Positions 15,267 through 25,255 are shown, counted from the first letter of the stretch. The stretch: 64,000 nt of DNA from Catenuloplanes indicus (GCF_030813715.1 NZ_JAUSUZ010000001.1:2480001-2544000); one strand, 5' to 3'. The notes: generated from the letters alone by a model not told the origin. Numbers and translations: made by a program.

Positions 15267-16346
15267 TCATCGAGCCGGACGGGCCGGCGGCTTGCAGCAG
15301 TCCACCGCACAGTAGTCCCACACCGGGATGCTGCCCAGCCGCCGCCCCGGCGTCGAGACGCAGACCGGCTCGGGCGCGGTGAACGGTGCCCGCACGCCGC
15401 CGGTGGCCGGCTCGGACAGCCGCTCCAGCACCAGCTCGCGCACCATGGTCACGTAACGCGGGTCGTGGCCGGGCGTGCCGGCCCGGGCGTAGCCGAGGCC
15501 CAGTTCCTCCGCGGTCTCCTTGGCCTCGTTGTCCAGGTCCCAGAGGACCTCGAGGTGGTCGGAGACGAAGCCGATCGGGCTGACCGCGACGTCCGTGACG
15601 CCCTTCTCGGCGAGCGCGGCCAGGTGGTCGTTGATGTCCGGCTCCAGCCACGGCACCTGCGGCGGGCCGGAGCGGCTCTGCCAGACCAGGTCCCACTCCA
15701 GGCCGGCGCCGGCCCGCTCCGCGACCAGCGCGGCGGTCTCCATCAGCTGGGCCTCGTAGCGCCCGCCGGCCGGTCCCGCGGTCGCGGCCATCGAGTTCGG
15801 GATGGAGTGCGCGGTGAACACGATCCGGGTGGTCTCCCGGCGTGCCGGGTCGAGCGTGGCCAGCGCGTCGCGGAGCGCTTCCGCGTGCGGCTCGACGAAG
15901 CCCGGGTGGTCCCAGAACTGGCGCAGCTTGTGGATCTCGGGCGCACCCTCGACCGCCGCGTGCGCCTTCTCGATGTCCTCCCAGTACTGCCGGCAGGACG
16001 AGTAGCCGCCGTACGCGCTGGTCGCGAAGCCGAGCGCGGTCTTGATGCCGTCCGCCTTCATCTGCGCGAACGTGTCCGCCATCATCGGGTGCCAGTTGCG
16101 GTTGCCCCAGTAGATCGGCAGATCCAGCCCGTTCGCGGCGAAGTCGGCCGTCAGCGCGGCGATCAGGTCGCGGCACTGCTGATTGATCGGGGACACGCCG
16201 CCGAAGTGCATGTAGTGCTCGGCGACCGCGAGCAGGCGTTCACGCGGCACCCCCCGGCCCCGGACCACGTTCTCCAGGAACGGCATCACGTCATCGGGCC
16301 CCTCGGGCCCGCCGAACGACATCACCAGCAACGCGTCGTAACCCAC
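15267..16346 (-). CDS. hemH: ferrochelatase (coproporphyrin III type, CpfC/HemH)
   Basis: This 359-residue protein has the ferrochelatase signatures MSFGGPEGPDDVMPFLENVVRGRGVP, HYMHFGGVSPIN, YWGNRNWHPMM, FTAHSIPNSM (with the catalytic His), and SPIGFVSDHLEVLWDLD. In actinobacteria this enzyme inserts iron into coproporphyrin III in the coproporphyrin-dependent haem pathway. The C-terminus carries a cysteine cluster (DYCAVDCCKP) and an internal CRQY cysteine, which could hold the [2Fe-2S] cluster known in actinobacterial members. It lies downstream of fabG and fabI, as in Mycobacterium, but a hairpin and the tandem mini-ORFs separate it from fabI. Confidence 0.94.
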   Translation of the reverse strand: MGYDALLVMSFGGPEGPDDVMPFLENVVRGRGVPRERLLAVAEHYMHFGGVSPINQQCRDLIAALTADFAANGLDLPIYWGNRNWHPMMADTFAQMKADGIKTALGFATSAYGGYSSCRQYWEDIEKAHAAVEGAPEIHKLRQFWDHPGFVEPHAEALRDALATLDPARRETTRIVFTAHSIPNSMAATAGPAGGRYEAQLMETAALVAERAGAGLEWDLVWQSRSGPPQVPWLEPDINDHLAALAEKGVTDVAVSPIGFVSDHLEVLWDLDNEAKETAEELGLGYARAGTPGHDPRYVTMVRELVLERLSEPATGGVRAPFTAPEPVCVSTPGRRLGSIPVWDYCAVDCCKPPARPAR

Positions 16347-16415
16347 GGCCCCAGTCTGCCCGCTCGACCCGGAACGCGAGGCGTCAGCCCCCTAGAAACG
16401 CGACAAACACAACAC

Positions 16416-16453
16416 CATCAGCGGGTACGGACGGAAGCCCGCACCCGCTGATG
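16416..16453 (-). terminator. hairpin between fabI and hemH
   Basis: CATCAGCGGGT and ACCCGCTGATG form an 11-bp perfect stem that extends through an A/G mismatch with further GC pairs, closing on a short loop near ACGGAAG. There is no U run, as is common in actinobacteria. It lies between the mini-ORFs and hemH and may attenuate read-through into hemH. Confidence 0.7.
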
Positions 16454-16463
16454 GCGAAGTTCT

Positions 16464-16523
16464 TCAGGCGCCGATCACCGCGCAGCTGAATCCCACGTTC
16501 CACGCGACCGGCGCGAAGATCAT
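16464..16523 (-). CDS. 19-residue mini-ORF, tandem copy 2 after fabI
   Basis: It encodes MIFAPVAWNVGFSCAVIGA. The ATG overlaps the stop of the preceding mini-ORF (ATGA). It arises from the second unit of a 56-bp tandem duplication. The two copies differ by one V-to-A change and one silent change. There is no independent ribosome binding site, so expression would rely on translational coupling. Real expression is unproven. Confidence 0.3.
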   Translation of the reverse strand: MIFAPVAWNVGFSCAVIGA

Positions 16524-16579
16524 GCGCCGATCACCGCACAGCTGAATCCCACGTTCCACACGACCGGCGCGAAGATCAT
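16468..16579. repeat. 56-bp tandem duplication downstream of fabI
   Basis: Two units, 16468-16523 and 16524-16579, are identical at 54 of 56 positions. A short third start, GCGCCGATC, continues into the end of fabI at 16580. Because 56 is not a multiple of three, each unit closes one mini-ORF and opens the next with ATGA. Confidence 0.9.
16520..16579 (-). CDS. 19-residue mini-ORF, tandem copy 1 after fabI
   Basis: It encodes MIFAPVVWNVGFSCAVIGA, a hydrophobic peptide with one Trp and one Cys. Its ATG overlaps the fabI stop codon (ATGA), so ribosomes ending fabI could restart here. Its last residues (VIGA) resemble the FabI end (HAIGA). It may be only a by-product of the duplication. Confidence 0.3.
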   Translation of the reverse strand: MIFAPVVWNVGFSCAVIGA

Positions 16580-17343
16580 GCGCCGATCGCGTGGAAGCCA
16601 CCGTCGACATGCACGATCTCGCCGGTCGTGGCCGGGAACCAGTCGGACAGCAGCGCCAGGATCGCCTTCGCGGCCGGCTCGGTGTCGTAGAGGTCCCACT
16701 TGATCGGGGCCCGCTTGGTCCACTCGTCCTCGAACTGCTCGAAGCCGGGGATCGACTTCGCGGCCATCGTGCGCAGCGGGCCGGCCGCGACCAGGTTGCT
16801 GCGGATGCCCTGCTTGCCGAGGTGCAGCGCCAGGTAGCGGTTCGCCGACTCCAGACCCGCCTTCGCGACGCCCATCCAGTCGTAGACCGGCCAGGCCACG
16901 GTCGCGTCGAAGGTGAGGCCGACGATGCCGGAGCCCGGCGCCATCAGCGGCGCGCACGCCTTGGCCAGCGCCGGGTACGAGTACGTGGAGACCTGCACGG
17001 CCGTGGCCACGTCCTCCCACGGCGCGTCCATGAACCCGCCGCCGAGGCAGCTCTGCGGCGCGAAGCCGATCGAGTGCACCACGCCGTCCAGCCCGTCGAC
17101 GTGCTCGCGCACCTTGTCGGCCAGGCCGTCCAGGTGCTCCTTGCTGGACACGTCCAGCTCGATGACCGGCACCGGCTTGGGCAGGCGCTTCGCGGTGCGC
17201 TCGACCAGCGACAGCCGGCCGAAGCCGGTCAGCACGATCTCCGCACCGGCCTCCTGCGCGAGCTTGGCCGTGGAGAACGCGATCGACTGATCGGTGAGCA
17301 CGCCGGTGATCAGCAGGCGCTTGCCCGCAAGCAATCCAGACAC
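16576..17343 (-). CDS. fabI: enoyl-[acyl-carrier-protein] reductase (InhA/FabI)
   Basis: This 255-residue SDR-fold enzyme reduces the 2-enoyl-ACP double bond with NADH in the last step of fatty acid elongation. The InhA-like features are the cofactor motif GKRLLITGVLTDQSIAFSTAK, the loop VVHSIGFAP, the catalytic pair in PVYDWMGVAKAGLES (Tyr and Lys spaced by six), the FDAT-containing strand before it, and the closing GEIVHVDGGFHAIGA. The start is a GTG. It follows fabG by 30 nt and precedes hemH, the same order as mabA-inhA-hemZ in mycobacteria. Its stop overlaps the first tandem mini-ORF. Confidence 0.95.
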   Translation of the reverse strand: MSGLLAGKRLLITGVLTDQSIAFSTAKLAQEAGAEIVLTGFGRLSLVERTAKRLPKPVPVIELDVSSKEHLDGLADKVREHVDGLDGVVHSIGFAPQSCLGGGFMDAPWEDVATAVQVSTYSYPALAKACAPLMAPGSGIVGLTFDATVAWPVYDWMGVAKAGLESANRYLALHLGKQGIRSNLVAAGPLRTMAAKSIPGFEQFEDEWTKRAPIKWDLYDTEPAAKAILALLSDWFPATTGEIVHVDGGFHAIGA

Positions 17344-17373
17344 TGTTCGTTTATCCCTTTTCAGTGAGGTGAC

Positions 17374-18129
<756 letters not shown>

Positions 18130-18137
18130 CTAGGTGC

Positions 18138-18149
18138 TACCGATTGGTA
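18138..18149. promoter_or_regulatory. palindrome TACC-N4-GGTA upstream of fabG
   Basis: It is followed by GGTAAACGGTAACC, so the GGTAA word occurs twice. It lies about 50 nt before fabG and could bind a regulator of fatty acid synthesis. Confidence 0.35.
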
Positions 18150-18179
18150 AACGGTAACCGTCGGTGCCGGTGAGCCGGG

Positions 18180-18195
18180 TCATACCACGGTATGA
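18180..18195. promoter_or_regulatory. 16-bp perfect palindrome TCATACCACGGTATGA
   Basis: Two 7-bp arms surround a 2-bp centre with no mismatch. It lies 37 bp before the -10 box of the histidine kinase gene. Its size and symmetry fit an operator for the adjacent NarL-type response regulator or for a fabG regulator. Confidence 0.45.
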
Positions 18196-18232
18196 GCACC
18201 CGGGAGGCACGACACCGTGATGTCACCCGCCG

Positions 18233-18238
18233 TAGCCT
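18233..18238 (+). promoter_or_regulatory. -10 box (TAGCCT) of the two-component operon
   Basis: TAGCCT ends 6 nt before the GTG at 18245. No ribosome binding site is present, so the kinase mRNA is likely leaderless. Confidence 0.45.
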
Positions 18239-18244
18239 GCCGGT

Positions 18245-19528
18245 GTGCCCTCCGCCTCACCGCTCCGGCGGCCCACTCCGCTGCGCGATCTCGGCCGGCT
18301 GATCGCCGGTCCCGACTACCCGTTCCCGCCGCCGCGGCCGGGCTCGCGATGGGCGCGGGCGCGGCGCTGGCTCGTACCGCTGGGGCTGCTGGTGATCGTC
18401 GCGCTGACCGCCGCGGGCGCGGCCTATCTGCAGGGGCAGCGCGACCTCTCGGTCGAGGTGGCGACGCTGCTCTCCGCGGCCGGCACGGTACCGCTGCTGT
18501 TCGTGTTCTGGCGGCCGCTGATCGCGTGGCGGTTCGCCTACGCCGGGGCGTTCGTCGGCGCGCTGTGGGCCGACCGGGAGACCGCGGACTGGCCGTGGAA
18601 CCCGGTGCAGATCCTGGTCCTGCTGCTGGTCTTCGGCGTCGTCTCGGCCCGGGCCAAGGGCGGCATGGTGCTCTGGATCGCGCTGCTGATGGCGATCCCC
18701 TGCTTCGTCTACACGCCGAACGACAACGCGTACGCGGTCTGGATGCTGTTCCTGGTCGTGATCGTGCTCGGCGACCAGGTGCGCCGGCGCACCCGCGCCC
18801 AGCAGAGCCTGGAGGCGCAGGAGGAGATCACCGACCTGGCCCGGGCGCAGCGCGCGGTGCTGGAGGAGCGGGCCCGGATCGCGCGTGAGATGCACGACGT
18901 GGTCGCTCACCACATGTCGATGATCGCGGTGCGCGCGGAGACCGCGCCGTACCGGCTGGCCGGGCTGCCCGGGCCGGCCAGCGACGAGTTCGCCGCGATC
19001 GCCGGTGCGGCCCGGGAGACGCTGGCCGACATGCGGCGGCTGCTCGGCGTGCTGCGCACCAACCGGGAGGACGATCCGCAGCTGGCGCCGCAGCCGACGC
19101 TCGCCGGCCTGCCCGCGCTGATCGGCACCGCGGCCGCCGCGGGCATGCCGGTCACGCTGGAGATGGACGAGATCGCACCGGCACCGCCGGAGCCGGTGTC
19201 GCTGGCCGCGTACCGGATCGTGCAGGAGGCGGTGGCGAACGCGGGCCGGCACGCGCCGGGCGCGGTGGTCCGGGTGCGGATCTTCGCGGACGACGGCGTC
19301 CTGCGGGTCACGGTGGCGAACGGGCCGGCACCGGCCGGCTCCACGGCGCTGTCGCCGGGCGGGTCCGGGCACGGTTTGATGGGCATGCGGGAGAGGGCGC
19401 AGGCTCTCAGCGGCACGTTCGTCGCGATGCCGTCCCGCGGCGGTTTCGAGGTGTCCGCCACGCTTCCCCTGTCACCGGAGCCCGGCATCCGCCCCGGCCG
19501 ACCGGCCGCCGACCCGACTGAAGGCTGA
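18245..19528 (+). CDS. NarL-type sensor histidine kinase
   Basis: This 427-residue protein has four to five membrane segments in residues about 35-185, with no large extracellular domain. A coiled linker leads to a HisKA_3 dimerisation domain with the phosphoacceptor in ERARIAREMHDVVAHHMSMIAVRAE (residues about 208-232). The HATPase domain shows AYRIVQEAVANAGRHAPGAVV (N box) and GSGHGLMGMRERAQAL (G box). It forms a unit with the LuxR-type response regulator 7 nt downstream. The signal is unknown, but a membrane-embedded sensor suggests envelope stress. The start is a leaderless GTG. Confidence 0.93.
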   Translation: MPSASPLRRPTPLRDLGRLIAGPDYPFPPPRPGSRWARARRWLVPLGLLVIVALTAAGAAYLQGQRDLSVEVATLLSAAGTVPLLFVFWRPLIAWRFAYAGAFVGALWADRETADWPWNPVQILVLLLVFGVVSARAKGGMVLWIALLMAIPCFVYTPNDNAYAVWMLFLVVIVLGDQVRRRTRAQQSLEAQEEITDLARAQRAVLEERARIAREMHDVVAHHMSMIAVRAETAPYRLAGLPGPASDEFAAIAGAARETLADMRRLLGVLRTNREDDPQLAPQPTLAGLPALIGTAAAAGMPVTLEMDEIAPAPPEPVSLAAYRIVQEAVANAGRHAPGAVVRVRIFADDGVLRVTVANGPAPAGSTALSPGGSGHGLMGMRERAQALSGTFVAMPSRGGFEVSATLPLSPEPGIRPGRPAADPTEG

Positions 19529-19535
19529 GAATTCA

Positions 19536-20201
19536 TTGATCAAGGTGTTGATCGCCGACGACCAGGCCATGGTGCGCGAAGGTTTCGGTGCGCTGCTGGC
19601 CGCGCAGCCCGACCTGGTGGTGGTCGGTTCCGCCGCGAACGGCGAGCAGGCCGTCACCGAGACCCGCCGCCTCGACCCGGACGTGGTGCTGATGGACGTC
19701 CGCATGCCGGTCATGGACGGCCTCGAGGCGACCCGGCGGCTGCTCGCCGACCCCGGCGCGGACCGGCCCAGGGTGCTCATCCTGACCACGTTCGACCTGG
19801 ACGACTACGTCTTCGAGGCGCTGCGCGCCGGGGCCAGCGGGTTCCTGCTCAAGGACGCACCCGGCGCCGACCTGGTGCAGGCCGTCCGGGTGGTCGCGGC
19901 CGGCGAGGCGCTGCTGGCCCCGTCCGTCACCCGCCGGCTGATCGCGGAGTTCACCGCGCGCCCGGCACCGCGGGAACGACCGCGCCCGACCGCGCTGAAC
20001 GCGCTCACCGCCCGGGAGACCGAGGTGCTGCGGCTGATCGCGCGCGGCCGCTCGAACACCGAGATCGCCGCCGACCTGGTGGTCGCGGAGCAGACCGTGA
20101 AGACCCACGTCGGCCGGATCCTCGGCAAGCTCGGCCTGCGCGACCGGGCCCAGGCGGTCGTGCTGGCCTACGAGACCGGGCTGATCTCACCCGGCGAGTA
20201 G
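19536..20201 (+). CDS. NarL/FixJ-type response regulator
   Basis: This 221-residue protein has a receiver domain with the acidic pair IADDQ, the phosphorylated Asp in VVLMDVRMP, Thr in ILTTFD and Lys in FLLKDAPG. It ends with a LuxR-type helix-turn-helix: LTARETEVLRLIARGRSNTEIAADLVVAEQTVKTHVGRILGKLGLRDRAQAV. It is the partner of the upstream kinase. The start is a TTG, 7 nt after the kinase stop; a GTG three codons later is possible. A likely target is the palindrome in front of the operon. Confidence 0.94.
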   Translation: MIKVLIADDQAMVREGFGALLAAQPDLVVVGSAANGEQAVTETRRLDPDVVLMDVRMPVMDGLEATRRLLADPGADRPRVLILTTFDLDDYVFEALRAGASGFLLKDAPGADLVQAVRVVAAGEALLAPSVTRRLIAEFTARPAPRERPRPTALNALTARETEVLRLIARGRSNTEIAADLVVAEQTVKTHVGRILGKLGLRDRAQAVVLAYETGLISPGE

Positions 20202-20339
20202 TGATACCCCGGTGGTGATGAACGGATCACGGTTCGGTCACGTACCTCCGGAAAGCCAGTCGAAAGGCGGCTCTGGAGAGGGACGAGACACCGGCGGCCG
20301 GTGCCGCACCGTGTCCTCTCCACCGACGAGAGGACCGCC

Positions 20340-21278
20340 ATGACCGGACGCATGCTGATCACCGCCCTGGTCGCCGTGGTGCTGTGGGCGTACCTGCCGA
20401 TGCTGCCCGTACACCACCCGGCCCGGGTCCGGCCGCGGCTGGCCGCCACCATCTCCGGCGCCCTGGCCGGCTGCGGCACGCCGCACGAGTGCGCGCTGCG
20501 GATCGACCAACTGTACGCGCTCAGCACCGCGTCGATGCGCGCGGCCGGGCCGCCGTACGCGTCGTGGGCCGGCCGCACGTTCCTCGGCTTCGACCCGCGC
20601 GGCGACGGGCAGGCCGTCGAGGTGGTCGGCGACCTGGCCACGGCCGAACGGATCACGATCGTCGTCCCCGGCGTCGCGACCACGCTGGACACGTTCACCC
20701 GCGGTCTCGGCGACGTCGCGCGGCGCGCGCCCGCGGTTCAGGCCAGGGCGATCCACGAGGCCGCGCTGGCGCACGACCCGCACGCCCGGGTCGCGGTCAT
20801 CGCCTGGCTCGGCTACGACCCGCCGGACGGCGTCGGTGTCTCCGCCGCGCGCGAGGAGGTCGCCCGCTCCGGCGCCCGCGCCCTCGGCGAGCTGTTGTCC
20901 GCGCTCCGCCCCGGCGTACCCGTCACGCTGGTCGGTCACAGCTACGGCGCGATCGTGGCCGGGCTGGCCGTCCGCGTCGGCGCGCCCGCGGTCACCGACC
21001 TGGTCGCGCTCGGCGCGCCCGGCATCGGCGCCGCGAAGGCCGCCGACTTGCCGGGGGTACGGGTCTGGGCCGCCCGCGCCGACGCCGACTGGATCGCGCG
21101 CGTGCCGGCCGGACGCCTGCTCGGCTTCGGTCTCGGCACGCCGCCGTCCGCACCGTCGTTCGGCGCGCTGCCGCTGCCGACCGCACCGTCCACCGTGCAC
21201 GACGCGTACCTGACCGACGGCTCCCCCACGCTCCCGGCCGTGGCCGCGCTCGCGCTGCCCACCGTGGCCGCGCACTGA
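20340..21278 (+). CDS. alpha/beta hydrolase (DUF1023 type), membrane-anchored or secreted
   Basis: This 312-residue protein begins with a hydrophobic segment (MLITALVAVVLWAYLPML) that serves as a signal or anchor. The alpha/beta hydrolase features are the strand ITIVVPGVATTLDTF, the VAVIAWLGYDPP block, the nucleophile elbow LVGHSYGAIVAGLA with Ser in GHSYG, and a C-terminal His in PSTVHDAYL. This matches the DUF1023 (PF06259) actinobacterial group of unknown substrate. I chose the ATG at 20340 because GAGAGGA lies at correct spacing. A strong hairpin follows 20 nt after its stop. Confidence 0.87.
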   Translation: MTGRMLITALVAVVLWAYLPMLPVHHPARVRPRLAATISGALAGCGTPHECALRIDQLYALSTASMRAAGPPYASWAGRTFLGFDPRGDGQAVEVVGDLATAERITIVVPGVATTLDTFTRGLGDVARRAPAVQARAIHEAALAHDPHARVAVIAWLGYDPPDGVGVSAAREEVARSGARALGELLSALRPGVPVTLVGHSYGAIVAGLAVRVGAPAVTDLVALGAPGIGAAKAADLPGVRVWAARADADWIARVPAGRLLGFGLGTPPSAPSFGALPLPTAPSTVHDAYLTDGSPTLPAVAALALPTVAAH

Positions 21279-21298
21279 CTTGTCACGATCGGGTTGCG

Positions 21299-21330
21299 GT
21301 GACCGTTGTCCATGATCGGACAACGGTCAC
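21299..21330 (+). terminator. perfect hairpin after the DUF1023 hydrolase gene
   Basis: GTGACCGTTGTCC and GGACAACGGTCAC form a perfect 13-bp stem around the 6-nt loop ATGATC. It begins 20 nt after the stop codon. No T run follows. Confidence 0.75.
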
Positions 21331-21567
21331 GCTCGGTGTTGCCCACCTTTCCTGCCGTGCAGCGGAGATCGACAGGTTTGGTGCCCGTCGATCGCGGGAA
21401 CTCTCCGCCCTGATCAGGTGTTATGCACGTCGGCTGCCGTCCGCTCGGTCCACGCCGTCCACTCGCGACACGATGCTCGTGTTCACCGGATGGTCAAACA
21501 CGGTCGTGCGTCACGGGTGTAGGGTGGCCCTCGGTTCGGTCCGGAACGACTGCGGGAGGTGATTGCT

Positions 21568-21621
21568 ATGCGAGATAGCGATCCCCCCAGTCATAGCCGG
21601 GCCACCCGTCAGTTCCGCTGA
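21568..21621 (+). CDS. 17-residue leader-peptide-like ORF
   Basis: The ORF encodes MRDSDPPSHSRATRQFR. It has an excellent GGGAGGTGA ribosome binding site 7 nt before the ATG, better than most genes in the window. It stops about 200 nt before a second small ORF at 21821. It could be a regulatory leader peptide whose translation affects the downstream gene; this is inference. Confidence 0.45.
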   Translation: MRDSDPPSHSRATRQFR

Positions 21622-22012
21622 CGCCGCTCCCGGCGTCTCCGTTCAGCGACTGACCCGGTGACCGCTTCCTGCCTCCACTCCCGCCCCCGCTTTCCCGGGG
21701 CCGGGCCTTTCGCCCGTGCGCGTGTCGCGCCGCCGCGGGCGCCGGGAGCGTGTGCGCGTTGATCTCCCCCTGCCGCCGCGGCCCGCCGCGTCGACAGGGC
21801 TCGTCACCGGAGACATCACCATGAGCCGTTACGTAGCCCCGCTCGGCCTGATGCTGGCCACCGCCTGGGTGGTCACCCTGTTCGTCCTGGCCAGCGGCAC
21901 CCCCAGCTGACCGCCCGCCGGAGTCCCGGACCGGTGCACGGTGCCGCGCACCGCTGGCGTTGCCGGAGCACCGGCGGCACCGCACCAGCCCTGGGTTCCC
22001 CGAAGGCCGGCT
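21622..22012. other. mostly non-coding region holding a small membrane-protein ORF
   Basis: This stretch holds only the 29-residue ORF at 21821-21910. The part before it (21622-21820) is pyrimidine-rich with several GC hairpins, such as around CCCCGCTTTCCCGGGG, and may be a leader region. I see nothing certain after 21911 before the convergent VWA gene. Confidence 0.5.
21821..21910 (+). CDS. 29-residue single-span membrane peptide
   Basis: The peptide begins MSRYVAPLGLMLATAWVV and ends VLASGTPS. It has a short basic start, one hydrophobic span of about 19 residues and a short polar tail, the layout of small regulatory membrane proteins. A GGAG element lies about 10 nt upstream. It follows the leader-peptide-like ORF on the same strand. 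I do not recognise a family. Confidence 0.45.
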   Translation: MSRYVAPLGLMLATAWVVTLFVLASGTPS

Positions 22013-22963
22013 CTATGGCAGGCGGGAGGACCAGAGCAGGCTGCAGACCGCCGCGACCAGGCCGAGCAGGAGCGCGAACCCGGCGTACCACTGGGTCACC
22101 TCGCGCGGCTCTATCCGGTAGCCGATCGAGCTGCCCATGTCCTCGTAGACCTGCTTCAGCTCGCTGACCGACGCCGCCTCGTAGAAGAAACCCTTGGTCG
22201 CCTCCGCCAGCTGGGCCAGCGAGTACCGGTCGACCGGGACCGGCTGGAGCTCACCGGCGATGTCGACGATGCCGCTGTCCGTGCCGAACGCGATCGTCGA
22301 CACCGGGACGTTCGCGGCCACGGCGGCGGCACCGGCCTCCTCGATCGACCGGCCGGACGTGCGGTAGCCGTCCGAGAGCAGCACGATCCGGGCCGGCGGG
22401 GCCCCCTCGGCGCCGTCGGCCGGGACGGAACGGATCGCGTCGAGCGAGGTGAAGACCGCCTCGCCGGTGGCGGTGGCCTCGGCCAGCGTGAGGCCGTCGA
22501 TGGCGGCGCGCACGGCGGACCGGTCCTTGGTCGGCGCGACCAGCACGTTCGCCGACTTCGCGAAGGAGACCAGGCCGACATTGAACGTCTCCGGCAGCTC
22601 ACCGACGAACTGCTTGGCCGCGACCTGCGCCGCCTCCAGCCGGTTCGGTGCCACGTCGTCCGCCTGCATGGACAGCGACACGTCCATGGCCAGGATGATG
22701 GTGGCGCGTTCCAGCGGCTCCTCGCGGTCGACGGACGGCCGGCCCATGCCGAGCGCCAGCGTCAGCAGCGCCAGCAGGAACGCGGTCGGGCCGATGTGCT
22801 TGCGCCAGCCGAGGCCCTTGGGGGCGAGTGTGCGCAGCAGCTCCACGTTGCTGAAGCGGACCGCGACCGTGCTCTTGCGCAGCTGCCGCCAGACGTAGGC
22901 GCCCGCGGTGGCGAGCACCGGTAGCACCAGGAGCAGCCAGAACGGTTCCAGAAAGCGAATCAT
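22013..22963 (-). CDS. VWA-domain membrane protein (BatA-like)
   Basis: This 316-residue protein has membrane segments at residues about 8-24, 58-76 and 292-310. Between them lies a von Willebrand A domain with the metal site ILAMDVSLSMQADD (DxSxS), the T in AEATATGEAV and the Asp in IVLLSDGYRTSG. The order MoxR, DUF58, VWA is the conserved MoxR AAA+ operon, in which the ATPase and VWA partners work as a chaperone for assembly of enzymes or envelope components. Its start overlaps the stop of the DUF58 gene by 4 bp. Confidence 0.93.
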   Translation of the reverse strand: MIRFLEPFWLLLVLPVLATAGAYVWRQLRKSTVAVRFSNVELLRTLAPKGLGWRKHIGPTAFLLALLTLALGMGRPSVDREEPLERATIILAMDVSLSMQADDVAPNRLEAAQVAAKQFVGELPETFNVGLVSFAKSANVLVAPTKDRSAVRAAIDGLTLAEATATGEAVFTSLDAIRSVPADGAEGAPPARIVLLSDGYRTSGRSIEEAGAAAVAANVPVSTIAFGTDSGIVDIAGELQPVPVDRYSLAQLAEATKGFFYEAASVSELKQVYEDMGSSIGYRIEPREVTQWYAGFALLLGLVAAVCSLLWSSRLP

Positions 22964-23880
22964 CGGGTCGTCCCTCGGGTCCGGGCGTGCCGCTGGGCGG
23001 CCACGAAGCGAACCATGTCGAGCAGCCAGTCGGAATCGGTGCGCAGGCGCAGGTGGGCCGCGCCGGCACCGCGCAGCGCGGACGCGATGGCCGCACGTTG
23101 CGCGGCGGCCCCCTCAGCGTACCGCCGGCGCAGTTTCGGGTCGGAGGTCTGCACCTCGTGCACGGCGCCGGTCTCCGGGTCGACGACCGCGAGCACGCCG
23201 ACGTCCGGTAGCTCCAGCTCGCGCGGGTCGACGATCTCGATGGCCAGGACGTCGTGCCGGACCGCGAGCTTCTTCACCGGCCGGGTCCAGCCCGCCGGGT
23301 CGGACATGAAGTCGGAGATCACCACGGCGACGCCGCGCCGGCGGGGTGGCTTGTTGAGCAGGTCGACGAGCTCGCCCAGGTCAGAGCGGCCGGGCGTGCT
23401 GGGCAGCGCGGCGACGTGCCGGAGCAGGCCCTGCGCCTCCTTCCGGCCGGGGCGGGCCGGGCGGCGCTGGGTGCTGCCGCCGGTGCCGATCACCGCGCCG
23501 AGCCGGTTGCCGCCGCGCACGGTGAGGTGGCCGATCGCGGCGACCGCGGCGACCGCGAGGTCTCGTTTGAGCCATCGTGCGGTGCCGAAGTCGAGGCTGG
23601 CGGAGAGGTCCAGCGCGATCCACGTCTCCAGCTCCCGGTCGGCGACCGTACGGCGCACGTGCGGGACCGTGGTGCGCGCGGTGACCGGCCAGTCCATCCG
23701 GCGCACGTCGTCGCCGGGCGAGTACTCCCGGGACTCCCCGGCCTCGGTGCCGGGGCCGGGGAGCAGGCCGGCGTAGTCGCCCTGGAGCAGGCCGTCGAGT
23801 TTCCGGGTGACGAGCAGTTGCAGCCGGGAGAGGACCGCCTCGGAGCGGGTCGACTCGGCCGGTGCGAGGCCCCGGATCAT
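22960..23880 (-). CDS. DUF58 domain protein of the MoxR operon
   Basis: This 306-residue protein shows the DUF58 block YAGLLPGPGTEAGESREYSPGDDVRRMDWPVTARTTVPHVR (residues about 41-80), followed by a VWA-like fold with WIALDLSASLDFG and VAVVISDFMSDPAGW. DUF58 proteins accompany MoxR ATPases; their exact activity is unknown. I placed the start at the ATG at 23880, 4 nt after the moxR stop, because the DUF58 homology begins soon after. The 3' end overlaps the VWA gene start as ATGA. Confidence 0.92.
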   Translation of the reverse strand: MIRGLAPAESTRSEAVLSRLQLLVTRKLDGLLQGDYAGLLPGPGTEAGESREYSPGDDVRRMDWPVTARTTVPHVRRTVADRELETWIALDLSASLDFGTARWLKRDLAVAAVAAIGHLTVRGGNRLGAVIGTGGSTQRRPARPGRKEAQGLLRHVAALPSTPGRSDLGELVDLLNKPPRRRGVAVVISDFMSDPAGWTRPVKKLAVRHDVLAIEIVDPRELELPDVGVLAVVDPETGAVHEVQTSDPKLRRRYAEGAAAQRAAIASALRGAGAAHLRLRTDSDWLLDMVRFVAAQRHARTRGTTR

Positions 23881-23884
23881 CCGA

Positions 23885-24985
<1,101 letters not shown>

Positions 24986-25255
24986 CGGTCCTCCACGAAA
25001 TGGGTGTTGTTCTTGTGATCAAAGGCTAGTCCGCGGAACCCACCAAGCGTGACACGTCCCGATTCCGGCCGCTTCAGACAACCACACTTGCCTGACACCG
25101 GGCTGGGAGTACGCCGGGAGTCTCCGGGGACTCGCCGTGGGTGGGTGGACAGGTGCCACGGTCCCGTGTGTACCATTTCAGCCGTCGCCGGGCGGCTTCC
25201 CCCGTGGCTGCCCGGCGACCCATCAGCCGCATCGAGAAACCCGGGGTTCGTGCCG

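Noticed and set aside
25049-25255. An upstream extension of the small Cys-rich protein gene by 69 codons.
   Set aside because: The extension has no homology; the zinc-ribbon-like protein begins at the ATG at 25256.
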